From: Flavobacteriales bacterium | GTDB lineage: Bacteria; Bacteroidota; Bacteroidia; Flavobacteriales; Flavobacteriaceae | Length of the DNA: 5,038 nt | Direction: 5' to 3' | NCBI GenBank assembly: GCA_002747735.1 | Contig: PDQE01000003.1 | Location: 1-5,038 of the forward strand | Shown here: positions 1 to 5,038 of the stretch, piece by piece | Layout of the letters: the number at the start of each line of letters is the position of its first letter | Position numbering within the stretch: position 1 is the stretch's first letter | Notes under the pieces: model-generated | Database searches by the model: none | What the model saw: only the letters and a program-made list of their open reading frames with translations | What the model was told of the DNA's origin: nothing | Translations under genes and position numbers: made by a program

Positions 1-1
1 G

Positions 2-34
2 CAGTTTAGAAATATTAGAGTGAAGGAGTTGTAA
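2..34 (+). CDS. 3' end of a gene, possibly a DUF1080 / 3-keto-disaccharide hydrolase family protein (partial)
   Basis: The reading frame starting at base 2 gives QFRNIRVKEL and then a TAA stop at 32-34. Only these ten residues lie in the window. From family knowledge, many DUF1080 (PF06439) proteins, which are concanavalin-like secreted or periplasmic sugar-active proteins common in Bacteroidota, end in a strand of the form FRNI-x-[IV]-K-x-L, and this ending fits well. The assignment is therefore an inference from a very short motif. The other two forward frames also stop within the first 23 bases, one of them after SLEILE, so the frame itself is not proven. The gene would converge on pckA, and the hairpin at 272-301 could terminate both transcripts. 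Confidence 0.5.
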   Translation, partial: QFRNIRVKEL

Positions 35-149
35 AAGATTTTTTATTTTTAAATCCACTTTGATTCATTAGATGAACCTAAAATATGTCCTTGCTCATTT
101 TCCACGCAAATGACACCAAATATATATTATACCAGTTCTGCTTTAAAAA

Positions 150-269
150 TACTCAAAAAATAAAATGATGAACTTTTGTGATAGATAAGGCGTAAAAATT
201 AAGTATAGCCGTAGTTATAGTTTATTTTTACAACGAAATATAGCATAAAAAGGCACATTTTATTGAGTA
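150..269. repeat. Long imperfect inverted repeat, MITE-like or structured repeat element
   Basis: The stretch folds on itself almost end to end. The outer arms are TACTCA at 150-155, continuing to ATAAAATG at 160-167, opposite CATTTTATTGAGTA at 256-269; the left arm carries four extra A residues. The core is GTAAAAAT (192-199) paired exactly with ATTTTTAC (224-231). The pairing continues inward (A201-A202 with T221-T222, then 204-209 with 214-219) to a CGTA loop at 210-213. The zone between core and outer arms pairs imperfectly. The same 7-mer, TTAAAAA, occurs just outside each end (143-149 and 271-277), like a target-site duplication, although such an AT-rich 7-mer could recur by chance. No ORF is carried. 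It could be a non-autonomous mobile element, a dispersed palindromic repeat or a structured RNA; one copy cannot separate these. Confidence 0.55.
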
Positions 270-271
270 AT

Positions 272-301
272 TAAAAAGAGGGTGTAAAAACCCTCTTTTT
301 A
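272..301. terminator. Bidirectional rho-independent terminator between convergent genes
   Basis: AAAAAGAGGG (273-282) and CCCTCTTTTT (291-300) are perfect reverse complements, extended by one more pair (T272-A301), around an 8-nt loop. The stem has a GC-rich core next to A/T tracts, so a U-tract follows the hairpin on either strand. On the minus strand it lies 26 nt past the pckA stop codon, which is where a pckA terminator is expected. On the + strand it could also stop transcripts from the gene ending at base 34. It directly abuts the long inverted repeat at 150-269. Confidence 0.88.
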
Positions 302-327
302 TTAATCCTATTTTTATTAAGATTGAT

Positions 328-1947
328 TTATAAATTTCCCAATGTATGATGTTCGTCAATTAGCGGGCCACCGTTGAGAATTTCTTCACTTGCTTGATTT
401 GCAAATTTTTCAAAGTTTAAGTGGAATGAATGAGCCAGTTGTATGGCCTTACTCACATAAGAACCCTTTTGTAACCAAGTATTTATAGGATCTAATATCT
501 CTATAGGTACATTTTTACAATATTTTGGCATGTGTAGTCCAAAAATTGGGTGTTGGTGGTATTCCACATTGTCTAATTCACCGTTTAAGATAGAGGTAAT
601 CATAGCTCTGGTGTATTTTAGCTTAATACGAGAGCCAACACCGTAAGGGCCACCGCTCCATCCGGTATTAATTAACCATACATTTACGCCGGCTTCCTGC
701 ATTTTTTTGCTTAACATTTCTGCATATACAGTTGGGTGCATAGGCATAAACGGTGCACCAAAACATGCTGAGAACGATGGTACCGGCTCAGTGATACCAG
801 CTTCTGTACCGGCAACTTTTGCGGTATATCCTGATATAAAGTGATATGCAGCTTGTCCGGGAGTAAGTTTAGATACCGGAGGCAATACGCCAAATGCATC
901 TGCTGTTAAAAAGAAAATGTTCTTAGGATTCTTTGCATACGATGGTTTCTGGATATTATCTATATGGTAAATTGGATAACTTACACGTGTGTTTTGTGTA
1001 ATAGTAGAATCCATATAGTCAACTTCTTTAGTACCTTCCTTAAAAATTACATTTTCTAAAATGGCTCCGGGTTTAATAGCTCTAAAAATATCCGGTTCTT
1101 TTTCTTCAGTAAGGTCTATTACTTTTGCATAACAACCGCCTTCAAAGTTAAAAATTGTGTTTTCTTTAGTCCAGCCATGTTCATCATCGCCAATAAGCTT
1201 TCTATCTGGGTCTGCGGACAAAGTAGTTTTACCTGTTCCTGATAACCCAAAGAAAAGAGCGGTATTATTATCTTCTCCTACGTTTGCAGAACAGTGCATG
1301 GGCAATACGTCTTTTTCTGCCGGTAAGATGAGGTTTAATGCAGAGAATATACCTTTTTTAATTTCGCCGGTATAAGCAGAACCACCTACTAAAGCTATTT
1401 TCTTAGTAAAATTAAGGATGGAAAAATTACCTTGTCTTAAGCCCACTTCAGAAGGGTTAGGGTATTCATAATCCGGGGCACATAGCACCAACCACTCTTC
1501 TTTAAAATTTTCTAATTCTTCTTCTGTTGGCCTAAGGAACATATTAAATACAAACATGTTTGACCATGGATATTCGGCTACTGTTCTTACGCCCATTCTG
1601 TATTTAGGGTCGGCACATACAAAACCGTCTCTTACAAAAATCTCCTTGTCGGATAAATATTTGACAATTTCGTTTTGTAATATGTCAAAATTTTCAGGGC
1701 TTATGGGTTTGTTTACTTTTCCCCACCATACTTTATCTTCGGTATAGTTATCTCTTACCAAAAAACGGTCTTGAGGAGACCTGCCTGTAAATTTTCCGGT
1801 ATTAACGGCCAATGTTCCATTTTCAGTCTCTACACCCATTCCTTTTTCAACAGTTATTCGTTGTAATTCTTCGGGAGGCAGATTCCAATGTGCCTTTACG
1901 TTTTTTAATCCGTATTGGCTTAAGTCTTTTGCTGTTTTTCTTTCCAT
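328..1947 (-). CDS. pckA: Phosphoenolpyruvate carboxykinase (ATP)
   Basis: This cytosolic enzyme (EC 4.1.1.49) converts oxaloacetate and ATP to phosphoenolpyruvate, CO2 and ADP. It is the entry step of gluconeogenesis and runs in reverse as a CO2-fixing step in some fermenting bacteria. The 539-residue length matches the family (about 530-540). Visible signatures are GRSPQD at 55-60 (substrate-binding Arg56), YTGE-IKKG at 192-199, MHCSANVG at 217-224, the P-loop GLSGTGKTTL at 234-243, the metal and nucleotide loop LIGDDEHGW at 251-259, FEGGCYAK at 268-275, and NTRVSYPIYHIDN at 319-331. By comparison with the E. coli enzyme, the metal ligands correspond to Lys198, His218 and Asp255, the P-loop lysine to Lys240, and the substrate arginine to Arg321; all are present, so the enzyme should be active. 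The GGPYGVG segment at 432-438 is the longer non-enteric version of this loop. The ATG at 1947 is preceded by an in-frame TAA three codons upstream. No Shine-Dalgarno is evident. Its upstream region holds a promoter and possible operators. Confidence 0.97.
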   Translation of the reverse strand: MERKTAKDLSQYGLKNVKAHWNLPPEELQRITVEKGMGVETENGTLAVNTGKFTGRSPQDRFLVRDNYTEDKVWWGKVNKPISPENFDILQNEIVKYLSDKEIFVRDGFVCADPKYRMGVRTVAEYPWSNMFVFNMFLRPTEEELENFKEEWLVLCAPDYEYPNPSEVGLRQGNFSILNFTKKIALVGGSAYTGEIKKGIFSALNLILPAEKDVLPMHCSANVGEDNNTALFFGLSGTGKTTLSADPDRKLIGDDEHGWTKENTIFNFEGGCYAKVIDLTEEKEPDIFRAIKPGAILENVIFKEGTKEVDYMDSTITQNTRVSYPIYHIDNIQKPSYAKNPKNIFFLTADAFGVLPPVSKLTPGQAAYHFISGYTAKVAGTEAGITEPVPSFSACFGAPFMPMHPTVYAEMLSKKMQEAGVNVWLINTGWSGGPYGVGSRIKLKYTRAMITSILNGELDNVEYHQHPIFGLHMPKYCKNVPIEILDPINTWLQKGSYVSKAIQLAHSFHLNFEKFANQASEEILNGGPLIDEHHTLGNL

Positions 1948-1952
1948 CTTTG

Positions 1953-1974
1953 TTTAAATTTAGTTTTAAATTTA
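1953..1974. repeat. Short AT-only direct repeat in the pckA leader
   Basis: The 10-mer TTTAAATTTA occurs at 1953-1962 and again at 1965-1974, a 12-bp period, just upstream of the pckA ATG and inside its predicted 5' leader. The leader has no purine-rich Shine-Dalgarno, which is usual in Bacteroidota, where A-rich unstructured leaders favour translation. The repeat may be no more than low complexity. Confidence 0.35.
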
Positions 1975-2030
1975 TATTATTTTATTGTAAACATTTTTGA
2001 AAGAAGCTTATTATCACTTTCTTATCGAGT

Positions 2031-2038
2031 CAAAAATA
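2031..2038 (-). promoter_or_regulatory. Predicted pckA promoter, -7 box
   Basis: On the minus strand these bases read TATTTTTG, an exact match to the Bacteroidota primary-sigma -7 consensus TAnnTTTG. Transcription would start near 2025-2027, giving a pckA leader of about 80 nt. I find no TTG -33 element at the usual 17-23 bp spacing; the nearest (CAA on the + strand at 2065-2067) is 26 bp away and lies inside a perfect palindrome. That suggests an activator-assisted promoter. It is the only full match to the consensus on this strand between the two genes. Confidence 0.6.
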
Positions 2039-2060
2039 GGGCACAATATAGGGAAAAATA

Positions 2061-2074
2061 ATGACAATTGTCAT
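2061..2074. promoter_or_regulatory. Perfect 14-bp palindrome, candidate regulator-binding site for pckA
   Basis: ATGACAATTGTCAT is an exact palindrome centred between 2067 and 2068. Its centre is about 41-42 bp upstream of the start predicted from the -7 box at 2031-2038. This is the classic position for an activator that replaces -35/-33 contacts, such as class II CRP/FNR-type activation. The half-site TGACA does not exactly match the textbook CRP (TGTGA) or FNR (TTGAT) half-sites, so I do not name a regulator. Confidence 0.45.
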
Positions 2075-2106
2075 GCAATATAGACTATTGTATCTGTAAC
2101 TTTAAA

Positions 2107-2120
2107 CGAAAACGATTTCG
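2107..2120. promoter_or_regulatory. LacI/cre-like operator candidate upstream of pckA
   Basis: CGAAAACGATTTCG is a near-perfect palindrome around a central CG; only the sixth position on each side (A/A) breaks symmetry. It agrees at 12 of 14 positions with the cre consensus TGWAANCGNTNWCA bound by the LacI-family protein CcpA in Firmicutes, missing only the two outermost bases. LacI-family operators generally share this central-CG design, and the family occurs in Bacteroidota. The site lies about 88 bp upstream of the predicted pckA start. It is a single copy, and no regulator gene is in view. Confidence 0.35.
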
Positions 2121-2167
2121 GATAGATAGCTTAATATAAACATTACATTAAACAACTGGCAGTTTTT

Positions 2168-4894
2168 TTAAAAAGGAGATTCTTTTTCTATAAAAGCTAT
2201 AGCCGGAGAGAAAATTTCTGATAACAATTGTTCTAATTGGGTTTCAAATATTGATAGTGTAACCTTATCTAACAAAGAATTATTCAATTTTAAAAATCCG
2301 GATTGAAGATTCTTAAACGAAATTATTCCGGTTTCAAAAGGTGTGTTTTCAAGATTAATACTTTCTAATTGTACGTATAAATAGGCATAGAATAAAACCT
2401 GAAAAGCTTTGCTTTGCTCTTTATAATCTGTGATTAATGCATTATTATCTTTAATTTTTACATCTTTTTGTTGCACTTTGCCGGTTTTATAGTCTATAAT
2501 ACGGGTTACTCCGTTTATTTGGTCTATTCTGTCAGCTGTACCTTTTAAAATTATAGGAAACGGAAGGTCTTTTATATGAATTACGGTTTGCATTTCACGT
2601 TCCAATGCAAGTATTTTTATGCTGTTGTTATCTTTGATTGAGTTTTTCTCACTTCGTAGAAAGTTTTTTACAAACTGTTTGGCTACATTAAAAATTAGTA
2701 AATTTTCGCCGGTAGCAATATTGCCGTTTTTGTATTCTTCATCAAACCATTTTTCTACCACTTCGTCCGCTGTTGATATCATATCTTCAATATTTTGCAC
2801 CCGTAAAAATTTATCAATAAAGGGCGAGTATAACTCTTCTAAACTTTGGTGGACGATATTGCCCAAAGTACTGCTATCAACAGTTTCTTCTAGTTCTTCA
2901 CGTTCGTTAATTTTTAGAATCTTCTGTTTGTAAAAAACTATTGGATTTAAAATATAATTAGTCAATGTCGTGGGTGATAAACCCATATTTGCAAGATTTT
3001 TAAGTGATTCTCTTAGTGTGCGGTCTTTGTTAATTTCCTGCAGGGTAATTTGCTCCGTTGCCGTAGGCGTACTTACTATTTGTTTTATCACCTCATTGGG
3101 CTTGTATAGTTCCAGTTGTGTTACAAAACGGCTTTGTTCTCCACTGCCGTAATCATTGGGTTGGGTATTGTATAAAATATATACGTTTTCTGCTCTTTGG
3201 ATTAATCGGAAAAAATGATAGGCAAAAATGGCATCCTTTTCTATGTAAGTGGGTAAGTTTTTCTCTCTTTTAATATCAAAAGGAATAAAAGATTGATTGG
3301 TTTTTCCGGTAGGTAAAATGCCTTCGTTCGCATTAGTGATAATTACATTTTTAAAGTCCAGTAAACGGGTTTCCAACATACCCATAATCTGCAAGCCGCT
3401 TAGTGGCTCACCTTTAAAATTAATGGTTTCATTTCTTAAAATATCTCTGTAGAGTTGATATAATGATCCGTAATCTTCTATATACCCATAATCTTGTTGC
3501 AGGGTATTTAATTGTTTTAACACGGTGTAAAACCGGTATAGATATTCCTTTTCAATGCTATTTATATCGCTATCTTTTATGTATTCCGTTAACCGTAAAC
3601 AGATATTAATGAGCGAGCTAATATCATCCTCCGGAACACGAAATAAAAAAGCTGTTTTTTCAAATAAATCTGCATCATCAATAAGCTCTTCTAATTTTTT
3701 TATGGTAAGGTAATTAAAATTGTATTTTAGAATCTTTTCAATAAGGCTATCTACTGCATTGGGATTGCTATAGATTTTTCGTACAAAATTGTTGTTCAGT
3801 ACTGCTGTTACATATTTGTAATAAAACGCTTTGTTAGATTTGGTTTTATAGAGCAAAAAGAGATTTTCATACAAGGCGGCAAGCGGAACATAAGCCAGCG
3901 GGTATCCCATGGTTATGTTTATTTTATCTAAAGATTCCGGTAGTGAATACAGCACCGGTTCTATTAAGCTTTCGTCTAATAAAATTAAGGCAGTATCCGC
4001 ATAATTATTTTTATGGCTAATGGTGTGCTCTAATAATTCACCGGCACATTTTGCCTGTAACACCGTTTTTGGCGTTCCAATAATTTTGATATGTTTTTTA
4101 TTTGAGAAATGATTTTGTACAAAACTTAAAGGATTACTTTTATAATAGCTCCATTTTTTGGCATATTCCTTAATAAATCTGGATACATTGTGTTCCTTTT
4201 TATAAAAAAATGAATCTATATCCCAATATATTTCAGCGAGTTGATGATCTAATAACGCTCTTATAATATCTTCTTCGGATTTGTTTAGTGCATTAAATCC
4301 TGCAAATACCACTAAGTTTGGTGCACTGTTTATATAGTGTTGCTTATTGCGAACAGCTTCTCTATACAGTTGCCCTTGATATCCTAGTTGTTTGTTTAAT
4401 AGATGTTTATTTAATTCTTTATAATATACTTTTAACCTTTCAAAAAATTTAACTTGTGTGTCTATGAATTCCGTTGTACTGTGTGGGCTAAGGAGTTTTT
4501 CTATCCTTTTGGCATCAGTAATATAGTCAAATATATCATTGGCATCTAATTGTTGTTTGTCAATTTCATTAAAGTCTTGCAATAACATTCCTGCCCATTT
4601 AGAAAATTCATAGAAAGATTCTAAGTTTTCTTTAGGTGTTGTCCGTTTATAAATTGTATAAAATTCAAACAGGAGTTGGGTATAATCTATTTTTTTTAAT
4701 TCTGATAGTTCGGTGATAAAATCTTCAATACTCAATATTTCCGGAAGCACAACAGTTTCTCCTGATAGCTGTTGTTTTAGTTCATTTTTAAGGAATACAC
4801 CGGCTCTCTTACCGGGCAAGACAAATGTAATTTCCGTATAGTTTATGTTGCGTTCTGAAAGAGCTGCTAAAACGTCTTGTATAAAGGTTTGCAT
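2168..4894 (-). CDS. AddB-like PD-(D/E)XK nuclease family protein
   Basis: This is a 908-residue protein resembling the AddB subunit of AddAB, the RecBCD-equivalent that resects DNA double-strand ends before RecA-dependent repair. Residues 24-39 (FVLPGKRAGVFLKNEL) occupy the Walker A place but lack a GK[ST] loop, so the N-terminal helicase-like fold should not hydrolyse ATP. Residues 501-528 (LQIMGMLETR-LLDFKNVII-NEGILP) are the conserved late helicase-like motif of AddB proteins. The C-terminal RecB-type nuclease has His682 (VHQSLEEL), Asp788 (GTADRID), Asp801 and Lys803 (IDYKTG), and Gln832/Tyr836 (QVLFYAYLY), the complete catalytic set. The typical AddB iron-sulfur cysteines are missing: SPTTLTNYILNPIVFYKQ (640-657) has Asn where Cys-Pro is usual, and only Cys283 and Cys432 exist in the whole protein. 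It is also shorter than Firmicutes AddB (about 1,160 residues). The ATG is the first after an in-frame TAA nine codons upstream. The AddA partner is not in this window. Confidence 0.88.
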   Translation of the reverse strand: MQTFIQDVLAALSERNINYTEITFVLPGKRAGVFLKNELKQQLSGETVVLPEILSIEDFITELSELKKIDYTQLLFEFYTIYKRTTPKENLESFYEFSKWAGMLLQDFNEIDKQQLDANDIFDYITDAKRIEKLLSPHSTTEFIDTQVKFFERLKVYYKELNKHLLNKQLGYQGQLYREAVRNKQHYINSAPNLVVFAGFNALNKSEEDIIRALLDHQLAEIYWDIDSFFYKKEHNVSRFIKEYAKKWSYYKSNPLSFVQNHFSNKKHIKIIGTPKTVLQAKCAGELLEHTISHKNNYADTALILLDESLIEPVLYSLPESLDKINITMGYPLAYVPLAALYENLFLLYKTKSNKAFYYKYVTAVLNNNFVRKIYSNPNAVDSLIEKILKYNFNYLTIKKLEELIDDADLFEKTAFLFRVPEDDISSLINICLRLTEYIKDSDINSIEKEYLYRFYTVLKQLNTLQQDYGYIEDYGSLYQLYRDILRNETINFKGEPLSGLQIMGMLETRLLDFKNVIITNANEGILPTGKTNQSFIPFDIKREKNLPTYIEKDAIFAYHFFRLIQRAENVYILYNTQPNDYGSGEQSRFVTQLELYKPNEVIKQIVSTPTATEQITLQEINKDRTLRESLKNLANMGLSPTTLTNYILNPIVFYKQKILKINEREELEETVDSSTLGNIVHQSLEELYSPFIDKFLRVQNIEDMISTADEVVEKWFDEEYKNGNIATGENLLIFNVAKQFVKNFLRSEKNSIKDNNSIKILALEREMQTVIHIKDLPFPIILKGTADRIDQINGVTRIIDYKTGKVQQKDVKIKDNNALITDYKEQSKAFQVLFYAYLYVQLESINLENTPFETGIISFKNLQSGFLKLNNSLLDKVTLSIFETQLEQLLSEIFSPAIAFIEKESPF

Positions 4895-4907
4895 AAGGGT
4901 AAAAATA

Positions 4908-4915
4908 GGAAAGTA
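4908..4915 (-). promoter_or_regulatory. Weak candidate -7 box for the AddB-like gene
   Basis: The minus strand reads TACTTTCC, which matches TAnnTTTG except for the last base. It lies 13 bp upstream of the ATG, so the leader would be under 10 nt. No exact TAnnTTTG occurs on this strand between 4895 and 5011, so the true promoter may be divergent in sequence or use this weak box. Confidence 0.2.
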
Positions 4916-4938
4916 ATTTTATAATTTTATAATTTTTA
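4914..4938. repeat. 8-bp tandem repeat in the divergent promoter region
   Basis: TAATTTTA occurs three times head to tail (4914-4921, 4922-4929, and 4930-4938 with one extra T). It sits between the two divergent genes, just upstream of the weak -7 candidate for the nuclease gene. Its A/T tracts could act as an UP-like or DNA-bending element, but simple low complexity explains it equally well. Confidence 0.45.
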
Positions 4939-4992
4939 CCTTAAAAACCTGAATTCGGTTAATCTTGTTTTCACAGAACGTATAGAATACTT

Positions 4993-5000
4993 TAGATTTG
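4993..5000 (+). promoter_or_regulatory. Predicted -7 box for the downstream + strand gene
   Basis: TAGATTTG is an exact match to the Bacteroidota -7 consensus TAnnTTTG and lies 11 bp before the ATG at 5012. The -33 side is poor: TTTT at 4968-4971 has the right spacing (21 bp) but lacks the G, and CTTG at 4964-4967 is 25 bp away. The implied leader is only about 5-8 nt. Confidence 0.5.
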
Positions 5001-5011
5001 TACTTAAAAGC

Positions 5012-5038
5012 ATGAAGAAATATCAAGATATTTCAAAG
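5012..5038 (+). CDS. 5' end of an unidentified gene (partial)
   Basis: Nine codons, MKKYQDISK, run to the window edge. Support comes from the exact TAGATTTG box 11 bp upstream and the divergent arrangement with the nuclease gene. There is no Shine-Dalgarno. The frame is open upstream of the ATG for at least 20 codons, but no ATG or GTG start is seen there. The visible residues do not look like a signal peptide (no hydrophobic stretch follows KK) and are too few to assign a family. The real start could also lie further downstream, beyond the window. Confidence 0.45.

Noticed and set aside
49..126. Minus-strand open stretch reading about 25 codons (…GVICVENEQGHILGSSN…), with a further short open stretch upstream of a TAA at 127-129, possibly a decayed gene fragment.
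   Set aside because: It has no start codon with promoter support, is interrupted by a stop, and matches no family I can recognise. Random open stretches of this length are common.
1157..1375. Plus-strand open frame of 72 codons opposite pckA.
   Set aside because: It is an antisense shadow of the strongly conserved pckA P-loop region, with no promoter or recognisable product; the other short antisense frames over pckA and the nuclease gene are rejected for the same reason.
2150..2170. AACTGGCAGTT followed by a T-run at the 3' end of the AddB-like gene, a possible terminator.
   Set aside because: The usable stem is about four pairs with a 3-nt loop, and the longer T-run is on the strand opposite to the gene's transcription. 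It is too weak to call.
2693..2713. AT-rich patches inside the nuclease gene that might suggest a second start or internal promoter.
   Set aside because: The whole gene is AT-rich, the reading frame is continuous and the protein motifs run straight through, so nothing extra is needed.
3304..3312. TGKT at nuclease residues 529-532, resembling a Walker A loop.
   Set aside because: It lies just after the late helicase-like motif (NEGILP), not at the N-terminal ATP-binding site, and lacks the leading glycine pattern GxxxxGK[ST].

Overview
This AT-rich window most likely comes from the chromosome of a member of the phylum Bacteroidota. Two things point there. Several gene starts have a TAnnTTTG-type -7 promoter element and no clear Shine-Dalgarno sequence. 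The large nuclease gene is also of the AddB-like, cysteine-poor kind typical of that phylum. Genus and class cannot be fixed from this sequence.

Layout: (1) Positions 2-34 hold the last ten codons of a + strand gene whose ending resembles the C-terminus of DUF1080 / 3-keto-disaccharide hydrolase proteins. (2) Positions 35-327 lie between convergent genes. They contain a roughly 120-nt imperfect long hairpin (150-269) that looks like a miniature repeat element, then a strong bidirectional terminator hairpin (272-301). (3) Positions 328-1947, minus strand, encode a complete ATP-dependent phosphoenolpyruvate carboxykinase (pckA). (4) Positions 1948-2167 are the pckA control region: an AT-rich leader, a perfect TATTTTTG -7 box, a perfect 14-bp palindrome centred about 41-42 bp upstream of the predicted transcription start, and a LacI/cre-like palindrome further upstream. 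(5) Positions 2168-4894, minus strand, encode a 908-residue AddB-like PD-(D/E)XK nuclease. (6) Positions 4895-5011 are a divergent promoter region with an 8-bp tandem repeat and a TAGATTTG box. (7) Positions 5012-5038 are the first nine codons of an unidentified + strand gene.

The two complete genes have unrelated jobs. PckA makes phosphoenolpyruvate from oxaloacetate for gluconeogenesis, or runs in reverse to fix CO2 during fermentation. The nuclease is expected to work with an AddA-type helicase-nuclease at DNA double-strand ends. They lie on the same strand but are separated by 220 bp that includes a promoter, so they probably do not form a dedicated operon. I see no phage, CRISPR, toxin-antitoxin or obvious defence system. 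The coding content is ordinary housekeeping, and the points worth a second look are in the intergenic DNA.
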